This document shows positions 17,733 to 25,870 of a stretch of DNA of 57,877 nt, one piece after another. The position numbers were made by a program, and so were the translations under genes. Each line of letters starts with the position of its first letter. Positions within the stretch are counted from its first letter, which is position 1. The notes beneath the pieces were generated by a model. The model was given only the letters and a program-made list of their open reading frames with translations. It did not search any database and had not been told where the DNA came from. Origin of the DNA: CAIUVD01 sp044338255 (GTDB lineage Bacteria; Planctomycetota; UBA11346); contig JBIILZ010000007.1 in NCBI GenBank assembly GCA_044338255.1, positions 1 to 57,877 of the forward strand, read 5' to 3'.

Positions 17733-18860
17733 GTGCGCCCCGCCATGGACGCCGCACCTGAGATCACCGACAACCGCTACCTGCACCCGCTGGTGATCGG
17801 CGGCATTCGTCTGCGCAACAACCTGTGCTTGGCGCCGATGGCCGGGTTCACCAATGTCGCCTTCCGCCTGATCGCCAAGGAGGTCGGCGGCTGCGGCCTG
17901 GTGGCCACGGAAATGGTCGCGGCCCTCGGCAATCCCGGCACCGGCAATGAGAATCGTTTCCGCATCCTGACCCAGAACGTGCCCCAGGAGAAACCCCTGT
18001 CGATGCAGGTCTATGGTCGTGATCCGGAATTGTGCGCGGCGACGGCGGCGGCTCTGGATGCGGCCGGCGCCGATCTCATCGATCTCAATTGCGGCTGCCC
18101 GGTGAAGAAGGCCAAGCAGTCGGGCTGCGGCGTGGCCCTGATGCGCGAACCGGCGCAGGTCGGGGCAGTGGTCAAGGCCATGCGCGCTGTGGTCACTCCG
18201 GGCAAACCGGTGACGGTGAAGATGCGCCTCGGCTTCGACGCGCAGAACCGCAACATGCTCGACGTCGCCCAGGCGGCGATCGAAAACGGCGCCGATGCCT
18301 TGTTCGTGCACGCGCGCACCGGCGAGTCCAAACATGGTGTGCCGGTGGATCTCAGCGGCGTGCGCGAGGTCAAGGAACTCTCGCTGCGTCTGACCGGCGG
18401 TCGCGTGCCGGTGATCGCCAACGGCTCGATGGAGACCGCCGTCGCCATCCGCGCCGCCAAGGACGAAGGCCTCGCTGATGGTTATCAGATCGGCCGTGCC
18501 GCCTGCGGCGATCCGTGGTTGTTCCGCAACCTCATCGCCGAGCTCACCGGCGGCGAACAGTACAGCCCTACCTATGGCGAGCGCCGGGCGCTGTTGGCGC
18601 GGCATTTCGAACTGATCTGCGAACTGTTCGGTCCCGAACGCGGCGTGCGCGTGATGCGCAAGTACACCTTCTTCTACTGCAACGGCCTGCCCGGGGTGCG
18701 CAAGTTCCGCGATCGTTTCCAGCGCATCGAATCCGCCGTCGCGTTTTACGAGCTGATCGATGATTTCTTCAGTCATCTCGAACGCGGCGAAGCCGAAGGC
18801 GTCGCTGAACATCTGAATCTGTTCGAGCGTCACGACAGCGATGCCGGTGAGGATCACTGA
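17733..18860 (+). CDS. dus: tRNA-dihydrouridine synthase (DusB-like)
   Basis: An FMN enzyme that reduces uridine to dihydrouridine in the tRNA D-loop. The family signatures are all present: NLCLAPMAGFTNVAFR (FMN binding), SMQVYGRDP, DLIDLNCGCPVKKAKQSGCG with the catalytic Cys in the NCGCP motif, VTVKMRLGF, ADALFVHARTGES, VPVIANGSM and YQIGRAACGDPWLF. At about 370 residues it has the normal length including the C-terminal helical domain (RVMRKYTFFYCNGLPG). The GTG at 17733 is preceded by GAGAG at nine bases' spacing; an ATG at 17745 is an alternative. Its stop TGA shares a base with the ATG of the next gene, so it heads a coupled three-gene unit. Confidence 0.95.
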   Translation: MRPAMDAAPEITDNRYLHPLVIGGIRLRNNLCLAPMAGFTNVAFRLIAKEVGGCGLVATEMVAALGNPGTGNENRFRILTQNVPQEKPLSMQVYGRDPELCAATAAALDAAGADLIDLNCGCPVKKAKQSGCGVALMREPAQVGAVVKAMRAVVTPGKPVTVKMRLGFDAQNRNMLDVAQAAIENGADALFVHARTGESKHGVPVDLSGVREVKELSLRLTGGRVPVIANGSMETAVAIRAAKDEGLADGYQIGRAACGDPWLFRNLIAELTGGEQYSPTYGERRALLARHFELICELFGPERGVRVMRKYTFFYCNGLPGVRKFRDRFQRIESAVAFYELIDDFFSHLERGEAEGVAEHLNLFERHDSDAGEDH

Positions 18861-19597
18861 TGTCCTTGTCGCCGGCGACCGCCGTCACGGTGGTGCCGCA
18901 GAACATCGAGAAACTGCCGCTTTATCATTGGCGACCGGGGGCACGGCTGCTCGCGGTCGGCAGCCGCGATGGGGCGAGCTTCGCCGGCGATCCCCAAGCC
19001 GATCGCAACACTTTCCAACGTCCGCTAAGCGTCGAGCTGCTGCGCACGGCGGTGGCCAAGCAGCGCCTCGATGGCCTGGCCCTGAGCTGGGCGGCGACGT
19101 TGCAGCAACCGGCCGGCGTCGCCGTCGCGCTCGCCGCCGAGCCGGCGGCGCTGGTGGTGGCGACGCCCGCCATCGGTGATCCCGAATTGCTCGAGCGCCT
19201 GCTGCCAGTAGTCGATGCCTGGTTGCTGCTGGTCACCAGCGTCGATCCGGCGCCCTTGGCGGCGCGCATCCTCGCTGCCGGGCGGCACGTCGAGGTCGTC
19301 ATCGGTCTGGTCGATGAACGCGTGCCGGCGCACGACTGGTCGCGCGCGGCGGCGCTGCATCTCTGTGCGCGGCGACCGGCGGAAGCCGACAACCTCGATG
19401 CCTGGGCGCTGGCGGCGCGGGCGCAGCTGCCGGCGACGGCATTCGTCTACGACGATCACCATCAGCACACCGCCTGCCCAGCCTGCGGCGAGCGCCTCAT
19501 CTGGCGTCACAGCGGACGCAGCCGCATCGATGCCCAGCGCGTGCCCGGCGGCCTGGCCTGCAACGGCTGCCAGACGGTGGTGGCGGTGGTCCCATGA
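18860..19597 (+). CDS. Radical-SAM-like pseudoenzyme (AmmeMemoRadiSam family fold), cluster cysteines missing
   Basis: A 245-residue protein that looks like the AmmeMemoRadiSam/PflA-type radical SAM enzymes without the iron-sulfur motif. NIEKLPLYHWRPGARLLAVGS matches the family segment 'PIEKKPLYHFYPGSxVLSIG', which in true enzymes runs straight into GCNFRCxxCQN. Here the following residues are RDGASFAGDPQADRN, with no cysteine. The family's N-terminal Cys-rich segment is also absent. A TIM-barrel-like remainder follows, then the family's C-terminal zinc ribbon (CPACGERLIWRH...CNGCQTVV, residues about 208-240), which is intact. It is coupled to dus upstream and to the LRR kinase downstream by 1- and 4-base overlaps. 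The frame is intact, so it is probably expressed. Family alignment is from memory; a distant zinc-ribbon protein is the alternative. Confidence 0.6.
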   Translation: MSLSPATAVTVVPQNIEKLPLYHWRPGARLLAVGSRDGASFAGDPQADRNTFQRPLSVELLRTAVAKQRLDGLALSWAATLQQPAGVAVALAAEPAALVVATPAIGDPELLERLLPVVDAWLLLVTSVDPAPLAARILAAGRHVEVVIGLVDERVPAHDWSRAAALHLCARRPAEADNLDAWALAARAQLPATAFVYDDHHQHTACPACGERLIWRHSGRSRIDAQRVPGGLACNGCQTVVAVVP

Positions 19598-20766
19598 GTC
19601 TGGACGCGCTGCGCAGCGGGCAGCTCCACGGCGCGACGCGGGTCGATCTCCAGGCCGGGTTGACGAGCCTGCCCAGCGAGCTGTTCGCGCTCGCGGATAC
19701 GCTGGAGATCCTCGACCTTTCGAACAACCAGCTCAGCGAGCTGCCGGCGGATCTAGCGCGCCTGCGGCGGCTGAAGATCCTCTTCTGCTCTGGCAATCGC
19801 TTCACGCGGCTGCCGGAGATCCTCGGTGAATTGCCGCAGCTGTCACTGATCGGCTTCCGCGGCAATCAGATCGCCGGGATTCCGGCGGCGTCCTTGCCGC
19901 CTGCCCTGCAGTGGCTGATCCTCACCGACAACCGTCTGCGGGAACTGCCGGCGGTGCTGGGTGGCTGTACGCGGCTGCAAAAATGCGCCCTCGCCGGCAA
20001 TCAGTTGGCGAGCCTGCCGCCGGAAATGGCCGCTTGCGGCAATCTCGAATTGCTGCGCCTGTCCGCGAACGCGTTTGTCGACCTACCGCAGTGGCTGGTG
20101 GAATTGCCGCGCTTGGCGTGGTTGGCGGTGGGCGGCAATCCACTGACGGAGGAGCGTGAAATGGCGCCGCCGGCGGTCCCGACGGTGCCCTGGTCGGGCC
20201 TCCAGGTCGGTGCCGAGATCGGCGTCGGCGCCTCGGGCGTGGTTTATCAAGCGCTTCACGATGGCCGGCCAATGGCCCTGAAGATGTTCAAGGGCGGTCT
20301 GACCAGCGATGGCTGGGCGCGCAGCGAATTGGCGGCGGCGGCAGTCGTCGGCGAACATCCGCAGATCATCGGTATGCACGGCGTGCTCAGCGGCCATCCG
20401 CAGGCCGCCGACGGGCTGACCATGCCCTTGCTCGCGGGAAACTTCCGGCGCCTGGCCGGGCCGCCGAGCTTCGCCTCGTGTACCCGCGACGTCTATCCCT
20501 CCGAGGTCATGCTGACGGCGCCGCAGTGCGCGCGCCTCATCGCCGGTCTGGATGCGGCGCTGGCGCATCTACACGCGCGCGGCGTGGTGCATGGCGATGT
20601 CTACGCGCACAATATCATGTGGGATGGCGCCGAAGACGCTCGCCTGGGCGATTTCGGGGCCGCTTCGCTCTTGCCGCCGGGCGCCTTCCGCGCCGCGGCG
20701 ATGGCTTGCGATCGACGGGCCTTCGCGCACCTCGCGGGCGAGCTGCAGGCGCGCGTCGTCGCCTGA
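19594..20766 (+). CDS. Leucine-rich-repeat protein kinase
   Basis: A 390-residue cytoplasmic protein. Residues 1-185 form about seven leucine-rich repeats of the LxxLxLSNNQLSELP type. Residues 195-390 form a kinase domain: glycine loop IGVGASGVVY, a Lys in MALKMF, catalytic loop VVHGDVYAHNIM (HGD instead of HRD, with the metal-binding Asn) and LGDFGAAS (DFG). The chain ends only about 40 residues after DFG, so the C-lobe is minimal, as in the bacterial LRR-kinase family with the HGDxYxHN loop. The catalytic residues are present and activity is plausible. It overlaps the radical-SAM-like gene by four bases. Targets are unknown. Confidence 0.85.
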   Translation: MSLDALRSGQLHGATRVDLQAGLTSLPSELFALADTLEILDLSNNQLSELPADLARLRRLKILFCSGNRFTRLPEILGELPQLSLIGFRGNQIAGIPAASLPPALQWLILTDNRLRELPAVLGGCTRLQKCALAGNQLASLPPEMAACGNLELLRLSANAFVDLPQWLVELPRLAWLAVGGNPLTEEREMAPPAVPTVPWSGLQVGAEIGVGASGVVYQALHDGRPMALKMFKGGLTSDGWARSELAAAAVVGEHPQIIGMHGVLSGHPQAADGLTMPLLAGNFRRLAGPPSFASCTRDVYPSEVMLTAPQCARLIAGLDAALAHLHARGVVHGDVYAHNIMWDGAEDARLGDFGAASLLPPGAFRAAAMACDRRAFAHLAGELQARVVA

Positions 20767-20960
20767 CCGCGAGGCGTTCAGAAGGGCGCCATCCCGGCAT
20801 CGGCATCGGCATCGGCAGCGTCGAGGATCAGCACCCAATGGGTCGCGCCCCCTGCGAGCGCCGAGCCCCAGCTCGGCTCGAAAATGACCCGGGCCGAGCT
20901 GGTACCCGGCGCTCCCAGGGGGTGGGCTGCATGTCCGCGGCTAGAGAGGGGGCAGGGAAA

Positions 20961-22739
20961 TCATTCCGCCAAGGGATTCCCACGCAGCCCGGCGCGCTGG
21001 GCGGCCCCGAGGATCGCGAATGATTCGCTAGTGACGGTCTGCTGCCAGTCGGCTTCGCCTCGGGCGATGGCGTCGAGGCGGCCTTCGAGGCGGGCGGTGT
21101 AGTCCTTCTCGATGAAGTTGCCGGCATAACGCGAGATCAGGAAATCAGTGACGCGCAGGCCGAGTTCGGTGGCGTGGAGCATGCGTTTGTCCTCGCCAAT
21201 GTAGCCGCGATCGAGGATGGTCTTCAGCGTCGGGGCATAGGTGCTGGGGCGGCCGATGCCGTCGCCTTCGAGTTTCTTGATCAGCGAGGCCTGGGTGTAA
21301 CGCGGCGGCGGCTTGGTGCTCTTCTGCTTGGCGCTGAGGTCGAGCAGGCTGAGCACGTCGCCGGGGTTGAGCAGCGGCAGCTCGGCAACCTGCTCGCCCT
21401 GCTCAAGAGCCTCGCTCGCGGCGCCTTTTTTCGGGCGGCCCTTTTTCTTGGCGCCGTCTTTTGTCTCTTCGGTGGCGTCGCCGGTCAATCGCCGCCAGCC
21501 GTCGAACAGCACGACCTTGCCCTTGGCCTGGAAAATCCCCATCGGCCCAACGACACCTTTGGCGTCGGTGAAGGTGCCGGGAGCGCAGGCAATATCGATG
21601 GTCGTCAGCTGGTCGCGGCCCGAGGCCATCTGGCAGGCGATGAAGCGTTCCCAGATCAGGCGGTAGAGCGCGCCGGCCTCGCCGGGGATCGTGGTGGCGG
21701 TATCGGCGTGGGTCGGACGAATAGCTTCATGCGCTTCTTGCGCGTTGGCGTTCTTCTGGCCGTGCGTGAGCGGCTGGGCGGGCAGGTATTTGGCGGGAAA
21801 ATCACGGCTGATCACGGCTCGTGCGGTGCTCACGGCGTCGGATTCGAGGGCCACCGAATCGGTGCGGTGGTAGGTGATGTGGCCGTCTTCGAAGAGCTGC
21901 TGGAGCTGCTTCATGGTGACGTCGGGATTGAGTCCGAGGCGCACGCTGGCGGCCTGCTGCACGGTGGCGGTGGTGAAGGGGGGCGGGGCATGGCGGGCGG
22001 CCTCGCGGCGCTCGCAGTTCTGCACCTGCCACGGCTGCTTGCGGCACCAGGCGACGGTCTTCTCGGCGATGGCGAGCTCGACCAGACGTTGCTTCAGGGG
22101 CTCGCCCTTCCACGTCACCAATTCGGCGAGGAAGGCCGGCTTGGTCGCGGGGCGTTCGAGCTTGGCCAGCAAGGTGAAGTAGTTGGCCCCCGTGAAGGCC
22201 TGGATCTCGCGCTCGCGCTCGGCGACGAAGCGCAGGGCCACGCTCTGCACGCGTCCGGCGCTTTTGGCATCTTTGCCGACCTGCCACAGGGTCGGGCTCA
22301 CCAGCCAGCCGACCACCCGATCGAGCACCCGGCGGGCCTGCTGGGCATCGACGAGGTGCTGATCAACCGCGCGCGGCTGGGCGATCGCCGCCAGCACCGC
22401 GGCCTTGGTGATGGCGTGGAAGGTCACCCGCCGGCAGGGCACGGCGAGGATCTGGGCAATGTGCCAGGCGATGGCCTCGCCTTCGCGGTCCGGGTCGGTG
22501 GCGAGGAGGATCTCGTCGGCTTGGCGGGCGAGGCTGACGAGGTCGGCGATCGCCCGTCCGGCGCGCTCAAGGGGTTCATAATGCGGTTCAACGCGGCCGT
22601 CGCGGAAGCTCACCGACAAGCCTCCGGCTGCCGGAAGATCGCGGATGTGGCCGAATGAAGCCGCTACGCGGTAACCCGGGCCGAGGAACTCGCGGATTTT
22701 TTTGGTCTTGTTTGGCGATTCAACAATGACGAGGCGCAT
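20961..22739 (-). CDS. topA: DNA topoisomerase I (type IA), short form
   Basis: Relaxes negatively supercoiled DNA through a 5'-phosphotyrosine intermediate. The N terminus MRLVIVESPNKTKKI is the Toprim start. LLATDPDREGEAIAWHI gives the DxDxE metal site, SAGRVQSVALRFV and HITYHRTDSVALES follow, with the catalytic Tyr in the YHRTDS motif. Later blocks EAHEAIRPT, YTQASLIKKLEGDGIGRPSTYA and YIGEDKRMLHATELG are complete. At 592 residues it lacks the C-terminal zinc-ribbon domains found in many bacterial TopA proteins (often 750-870 residues). It ends shortly after the RLEGRLDAIARGEADW block. It is transcribed away from the nuo operon, sharing the 248-base upstream region. Confidence 0.95.
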   Translation of the reverse strand: MRLVIVESPNKTKKIREFLGPGYRVAASFGHIRDLPAAGGLSVSFRDGRVEPHYEPLERAGRAIADLVSLARQADEILLATDPDREGEAIAWHIAQILAVPCRRVTFHAITKAAVLAAIAQPRAVDQHLVDAQQARRVLDRVVGWLVSPTLWQVGKDAKSAGRVQSVALRFVAEREREIQAFTGANYFTLLAKLERPATKPAFLAELVTWKGEPLKQRLVELAIAEKTVAWCRKQPWQVQNCERREAARHAPPPFTTATVQQAASVRLGLNPDVTMKQLQQLFEDGHITYHRTDSVALESDAVSTARAVISRDFPAKYLPAQPLTHGQKNANAQEAHEAIRPTHADTATTIPGEAGALYRLIWERFIACQMASGRDQLTTIDIACAPGTFTDAKGVVGPMGIFQAKGKVVLFDGWRRLTGDATEETKDGAKKKGRPKKGAASEALEQGEQVAELPLLNPGDVLSLLDLSAKQKSTKPPPRYTQASLIKKLEGDGIGRPSTYAPTLKTILDRGYIGEDKRMLHATELGLRVTDFLISRYAGNFIEKDYTARLEGRLDAIARGEADWQQTVTSESFAILGAAQRAGLRGNPLAE

Positions 22740-22849
22740 AGGGGGTCACGGAGATCGACGTCGGTTATAATTGCAAAAATGAGGGCAGGCGCATTGCGGA
22801 GAACGGCGATGTTGGTTCCAAGCAAAGCATGTCCACGACATAGCTGTAC

Positions 22850-22878
22850 TGATAACAGTTATCAAAAACAAATATAAT
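22850..22878 (+). promoter_or_regulatory. Candidate nuo promoter with overlapping operator
   Basis: A perfect -10 hexamer TATAAT lies at 22873-22878. The -35 region about 17 bases upstream is occupied by a perfect inverted repeat, TGATAAC-A-GTTATCA (22850-22864), with no good -35 hexamer. A dimeric regulator bound there would either block or replace -35 contacts. The next 100 bases to the nuoA start would be the leader. A second TATAAT at 22766-22771 also exists. The nuoA ribosome site GGAAGG (22975-22980) is well placed. Confidence 0.45.
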
Positions 22879-22987
22879 GCATCGACGGACCCTGTAACCA
22901 TGCGCTAGTTGGAGGTAGGAAGATCTTTCCCGCTGGAGTGATGGTGTCCTTTCCGTACCACACGCTCTCCCACCGGAAGGTCACTTC

Positions 22988-23458
22988 ATGGACGCAGTCA
23001 GCCCAGCTGTCGCACCCGCTCTCGCTACCGTCGCCCAGGCCACCGTCGCCCAGGCTGCGGTCGTAACGCCAACAAATTCCGTATTTGATACGGTCTATCC
23101 CCTCACGGTGTTGGCACTTTTGGCGTTATCGATTCCGCTGGCGCTGCTGGGGATCAATTTCGTGCTCGCGCGTTGGGCCATCGGTTCGAAGAATTCCAAC
23201 CCCGGCAAGATCACCCAGGTCGAATCAGGTATCGCCAACAGCTTTGGCAGCGCCGAAGAGAAGTTCTCGATCAAGTTCTACCTAGTGGCGATGCTCTTCC
23301 TGGCCTTCGACATCGAAGTCGCCTTCCTTTATCCTTGGGCCATCCAATTCAATCACGGCGGTTGGGAAATGGTCGCCATCCTGGCGGTATTCCTGGTGAT
23401 CCTTGAGGTGGGGTACATTTACCTCTACCGCAAGGGCGCCTTCGATTGGGACAAGTGA
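22988..23458 (+). CDS. nuoA: NADH-quinone oxidoreductase subunit A
   Basis: Membrane subunit of complex I, helping to form the proton-translocating arm near the quinone site. It has three membrane helices: VYPLTVLALLALSIPLALLGINFVLA, FYLVAMLFLAFDIEVAFLYPWAI (with the family motif of acidic residues FDIEVAFLYPWA) and MVAILAVFLVILEVGYIYLYRKGAFDW. The ES(G)IAxxFGSAEEKFSIKFYLVAM loop is the conserved Cys/Ser loop between helices 1 and 2. The N terminus carries an extra Ala/Val/Thr-rich stretch of about 30 residues with a repeated TVAQA motif. It is the first of fourteen nuo genes in canonical order. Confidence 0.97.
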   Translation: MDAVSPAVAPALATVAQATVAQAAVVTPTNSVFDTVYPLTVLALLALSIPLALLGINFVLARWAIGSKNSNPGKITQVESGIANSFGSAEEKFSIKFYLVAMLFLAFDIEVAFLYPWAIQFNHGGWEMVAILAVFLVILEVGYIYLYRKGAFDWDK

Positions 23459-23465
23459 GCTAACT

Positions 23466-23987
23466 ATGACTTTTAAGCAAGTTCCCCCCGGCGTTCAGCT
23501 CGACGAAAATATCTTTGGCGATGCGTTCGTCACCACGACCGTTGATTCGGTGGTCAACTGGGGGCGTCGCAATAGCTTGTGGCCGTTCCCCTTCGGCACC
23601 GCCTGCTGCGGTATCGAATTCATGGGCGTGGTCAGCTCGATGTACGATATCAGCCGCTTCGGCGCCGAGCTGGTGCGTTTCAGTCCCCGCCAGAGCGACC
23701 TGCTGATCATCGCCGGTACCATTACCTATAAGATGGCGCCGGTCCTGCGCCGCGTGTACGAGCAGATGTGCGAGCCGAAGTGGGTCATCAGCGCCGGGGC
23801 CTGTGCGACCTCGGGTGGTTTCTACGATTGCTACTGCACCGTTCCGGGCATGGACGAGATCATTCCGGTCGACGTCTACGTCGCCGGCTGCCCGCCGCGT
23901 CCTGAGGCCTTCCTCGAGGCCATCGTCACCCTGCAGAAGAAGATCGCCGGCGAGAACATGGCCGAGCAGAAGCTGGTGGGCGCATGA
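23466..23987 (+). CDS. nuoB: NADH-quinone oxidoreductase subunit B
   Basis: Peripheral-arm subunit that carries the terminal [4Fe-4S] cluster N2 and passes electrons to quinone. The cluster ligands are visible: adjacent cysteines in FGTACCGIEFMGVV, one in ISAGACATSGGFYD and one in YVAGCPPRPEA. At 173 residues it has normal length. The start ATG gives MTFKQVPPGVQLDENIF and lies seven bases after nuoA; the longer upstream frame overlaps nuoA and has no family similarity. The stop overlaps the nuoC start (ATGA). Confidence 0.97.
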   Translation: MTFKQVPPGVQLDENIFGDAFVTTTVDSVVNWGRRNSLWPFPFGTACCGIEFMGVVSSMYDISRFGAELVRFSPRQSDLLIIAGTITYKMAPVLRRVYEQMCEPKWVISAGACATSGGFYDCYCTVPGMDEIIPVDVYVAGCPPRPEAFLEAIVTLQKKIAGENMAEQKLVGA

Positions 23988-24676
23988 GTTCCGATCACGC
24001 CCACTCTGCTGCCCACTCTGCTGCCCACTCTGCTGCCCACTCATCTGCCGAGAGCTGCGCCTATCCGGCGATCAAGTCCGGTCTCAGTCTTGGCGACCTT
24101 GAGACGCTGCTGGTCGCGAAGTTCTCCCTTGCCCGTGATCCGCGCGATAGCTGGGGTCTGACCCTGATCGTGCCGACCGCCAAGCTGGTCGAGGTCGCGA
24201 CTTACTTGCGCAATGAGCTTAGTCTGCAATTCGCGCAGCTCCTCGACATCGCCGGCGTCGATTACCTCGCCTATCCCAATCATCGCGGGCCGCGCTTCGC
24301 TGCGATCTACAACTTCAAGAGCGTGGTCTTCAACCATCGCCTGCGTTTGAAAGTCGAGCTCGATGAGGAGCAGGTCGACGTGCCGACGCTCACCGGGCTG
24401 TACAAAATCGCTAACTGGCATGAGCGCGAAGTCTACGACCAGCTTGGTCTGAACTTCGTCGGCCATCCCAACCTCAAGCGCCTGCTCAATCACCACGAGT
24501 TTGTCGGTCACCCGCTGCGCAAGGATTATCCCTGCCAGAAGCGGCAGAAGCTCTCGGTCAACGATTCGCTGGTCGACCAGCTCGAAAGTCGTCTGCAGGC
24601 CAAGGGCTATGTGATCCTCGATCGCGGCCAGCATAACCAGGCCACGCCCATCACGTTTAAGGCAGTCTCTTCATGA
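23984..24676 (+). CDS. nuoC: NADH-quinone oxidoreductase subunit C
   Basis: Peripheral-arm subunit, 30-kDa type, packed against NuoD. The signature NWHEREVYDQLGLNFVGHPNLKRLL and GHPLRKDYP are present. It is separate from nuoD, not fused as in enterobacteria. The first 20 residues are an odd His/Ala/Ser tail (repeats of HSAA) encoded by a 12-base tandem repeat, absent from the family and possibly metal-binding or neutral. It overlaps nuoB and nuoD by four bases each. Confidence 0.95.
   Translation: MSSDHAHSAAHSAAHSAAHSSAESCAYPAIKSGLSLGDLETLLVAKFSLARDPRDSWGLTLIVPTAKLVEVATYLRNELSLQFAQLLDIAGVDYLAYPNHRGPRFAAIYNFKSVVFNHRLRLKVELDEEQVDVPTLTGLYKIANWHEREVYDQLGLNFVGHPNLKRLLNHHEFVGHPLRKDYPCQKRQKLSVNDSLVDQLESRLQAKGYVILDRGQHNQATPITFKAVSS
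24002..24049. repeat. 12-bp in-frame tandem repeat at the nuoC 5' end
   Basis: Three exact copies of CACTCTGCTGCC are followed by a fourth with altered bases. They encode the HSAA repeats at the NuoC N terminus. The unit is a multiple of three. Confidence 0.9.
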
Positions 24677-25866
24677 AGGTTAAGGCACCCAACGGGGAAG
24701 TCCTCGATCTGATGGCCATCAACCTCGGGCCGTCGCATCCGGCGACCCACGGTACGCTGCGCCTGCTGGCGGCGATCGATGGCGAGAACGTCATCGCCAC
24801 CGTTCCCGAGATGGGCTTCCTGCATCGCGGCTTTGAAAAGATGGTCGAGCAGGGCACCTACTCGCAGGTCCTGCCGTTCACCGATCGTCTGAACTACTGC
24901 TCGGCGATGATCAACAACATCGGCTTCTGCAAGGCCGTCGAGAAGATGTTCGGGGTGCAGATCACCGACCGCTGCATGGTCCTGCGCGTGGTGCTCATGG
25001 AGCTCTCGCGGATCATCGATCACATGGTCTGCGTCTGCACCAACCTCGTCGATCTCGGTGCGCTGACCAACTTTTGGTATTTCTTCAACACCCGCGAACT
25101 GGTGTACAAGATCTGGGAAAAGCTCTGCGGCTCACGCCTGACCAACACCGTCACGCGTATCGGCGGCATGTACCGCGATACTTATCCCGGTTTCGAGGCC
25201 GACGTCACCGATGTCCTGCTCAAGATCGAGAAGGCCGTTGCTGAAGTTCGTGGCCTGATCGAGCACAACAAGATCTTCATCCAGCGCACCAAGGACATCG
25301 GCGTGGTCTCGGCCAGCGATGCGATCTCGTGGGGCTGGACCGGCGTCTGCCTGCGCGCTTCCGGTGTCGACCGCGACCTGCGCAAGGACGAGCCGTACTA
25401 CGGCTACGAGACCTATCAGTTCGATACCGTGCTCGGTACCACCGGCGACACCTTCGACCGTATCATGGTGCGCATCTACGAGATGGGCGAGTCGGTGGGC
25501 ATCGTCCGCCAGGCCCTCGCCAAGCTCAAGCCGGGCCCGGTGAACACTCCTGACGCGCGCCTCTCGCTGCCCTCGCGCGATCAGGTCTACCACGACATGG
25601 AAGCCCTCATCAACAGCTTTAAGCTGGTCTATGAGGGCGTGCGTCCGCCGGCCGGTGAGTGCTATGACGCGGTCGAGGCGGCCAACGGCGAGCTGGGTTT
25701 CCAGATCACCTCCGATGGCGGCACCAACCCGTACCGCATCAAGGTCCGTCCGCCGTGCCTGACGCAGTGGGCTGCCTTCCCCGATATGCTCGAGGGTCAC
25801 ATGGTTGCCGACCTCGCCTCGGCGCTCGGTTCGATCAACATCATCGCTGGCGAATTGGATCGTTGA
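24673..25866 (+). CDS. nuoD: NADH-quinone oxidoreductase subunit D
   Basis: The 49-kDa-type subunit, forming the quinone pocket with NuoB. It is recognised by NLGPSHPATHGTLRLLAAIDGE (the conserved His loop), MGFLHRGFEKMVE, ISWGWTGVCLRASGVDRDLRKDEPYYGYE and the C-terminal KVRPPCLTQWAAFPDMLEGHMVADLASALGSINIIAGELDR. Full length at 397 residues. It overlaps nuoC by four bases and is followed by nuoE after four bases. Confidence 0.97.
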   Translation: MKVKAPNGEVLDLMAINLGPSHPATHGTLRLLAAIDGENVIATVPEMGFLHRGFEKMVEQGTYSQVLPFTDRLNYCSAMINNIGFCKAVEKMFGVQITDRCMVLRVVLMELSRIIDHMVCVCTNLVDLGALTNFWYFFNTRELVYKIWEKLCGSRLTNTVTRIGGMYRDTYPGFEADVTDVLLKIEKAVAEVRGLIEHNKIFIQRTKDIGVVSASDAISWGWTGVCLRASGVDRDLRKDEPYYGYETYQFDTVLGTTGDTFDRIMVRIYEMGESVGIVRQALAKLKPGPVNTPDARLSLPSRDQVYHDMEALINSFKLVYEGVRPPAGECYDAVEAANGELGFQITSDGGTNPYRIKVRPPCLTQWAAFPDMLEGHMVADLASALGSINIIAGELDR

Positions 25867-25870
25867 AACC

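Noticed and set aside
20860..20877. Terminator between the LRR kinase and topA genes
   Set aside because: GCCGAGC-CCCA-GCTCGGC can pair, but neither strand has a T run after it. The 194-base gap also holds a GGCATC triplet of repeats and nothing else I can name.
21174..22658. 494-codon open frame opposite topA
   Set aside because: The topA frame has every type IA motif, so the opposite frame is a shadow.
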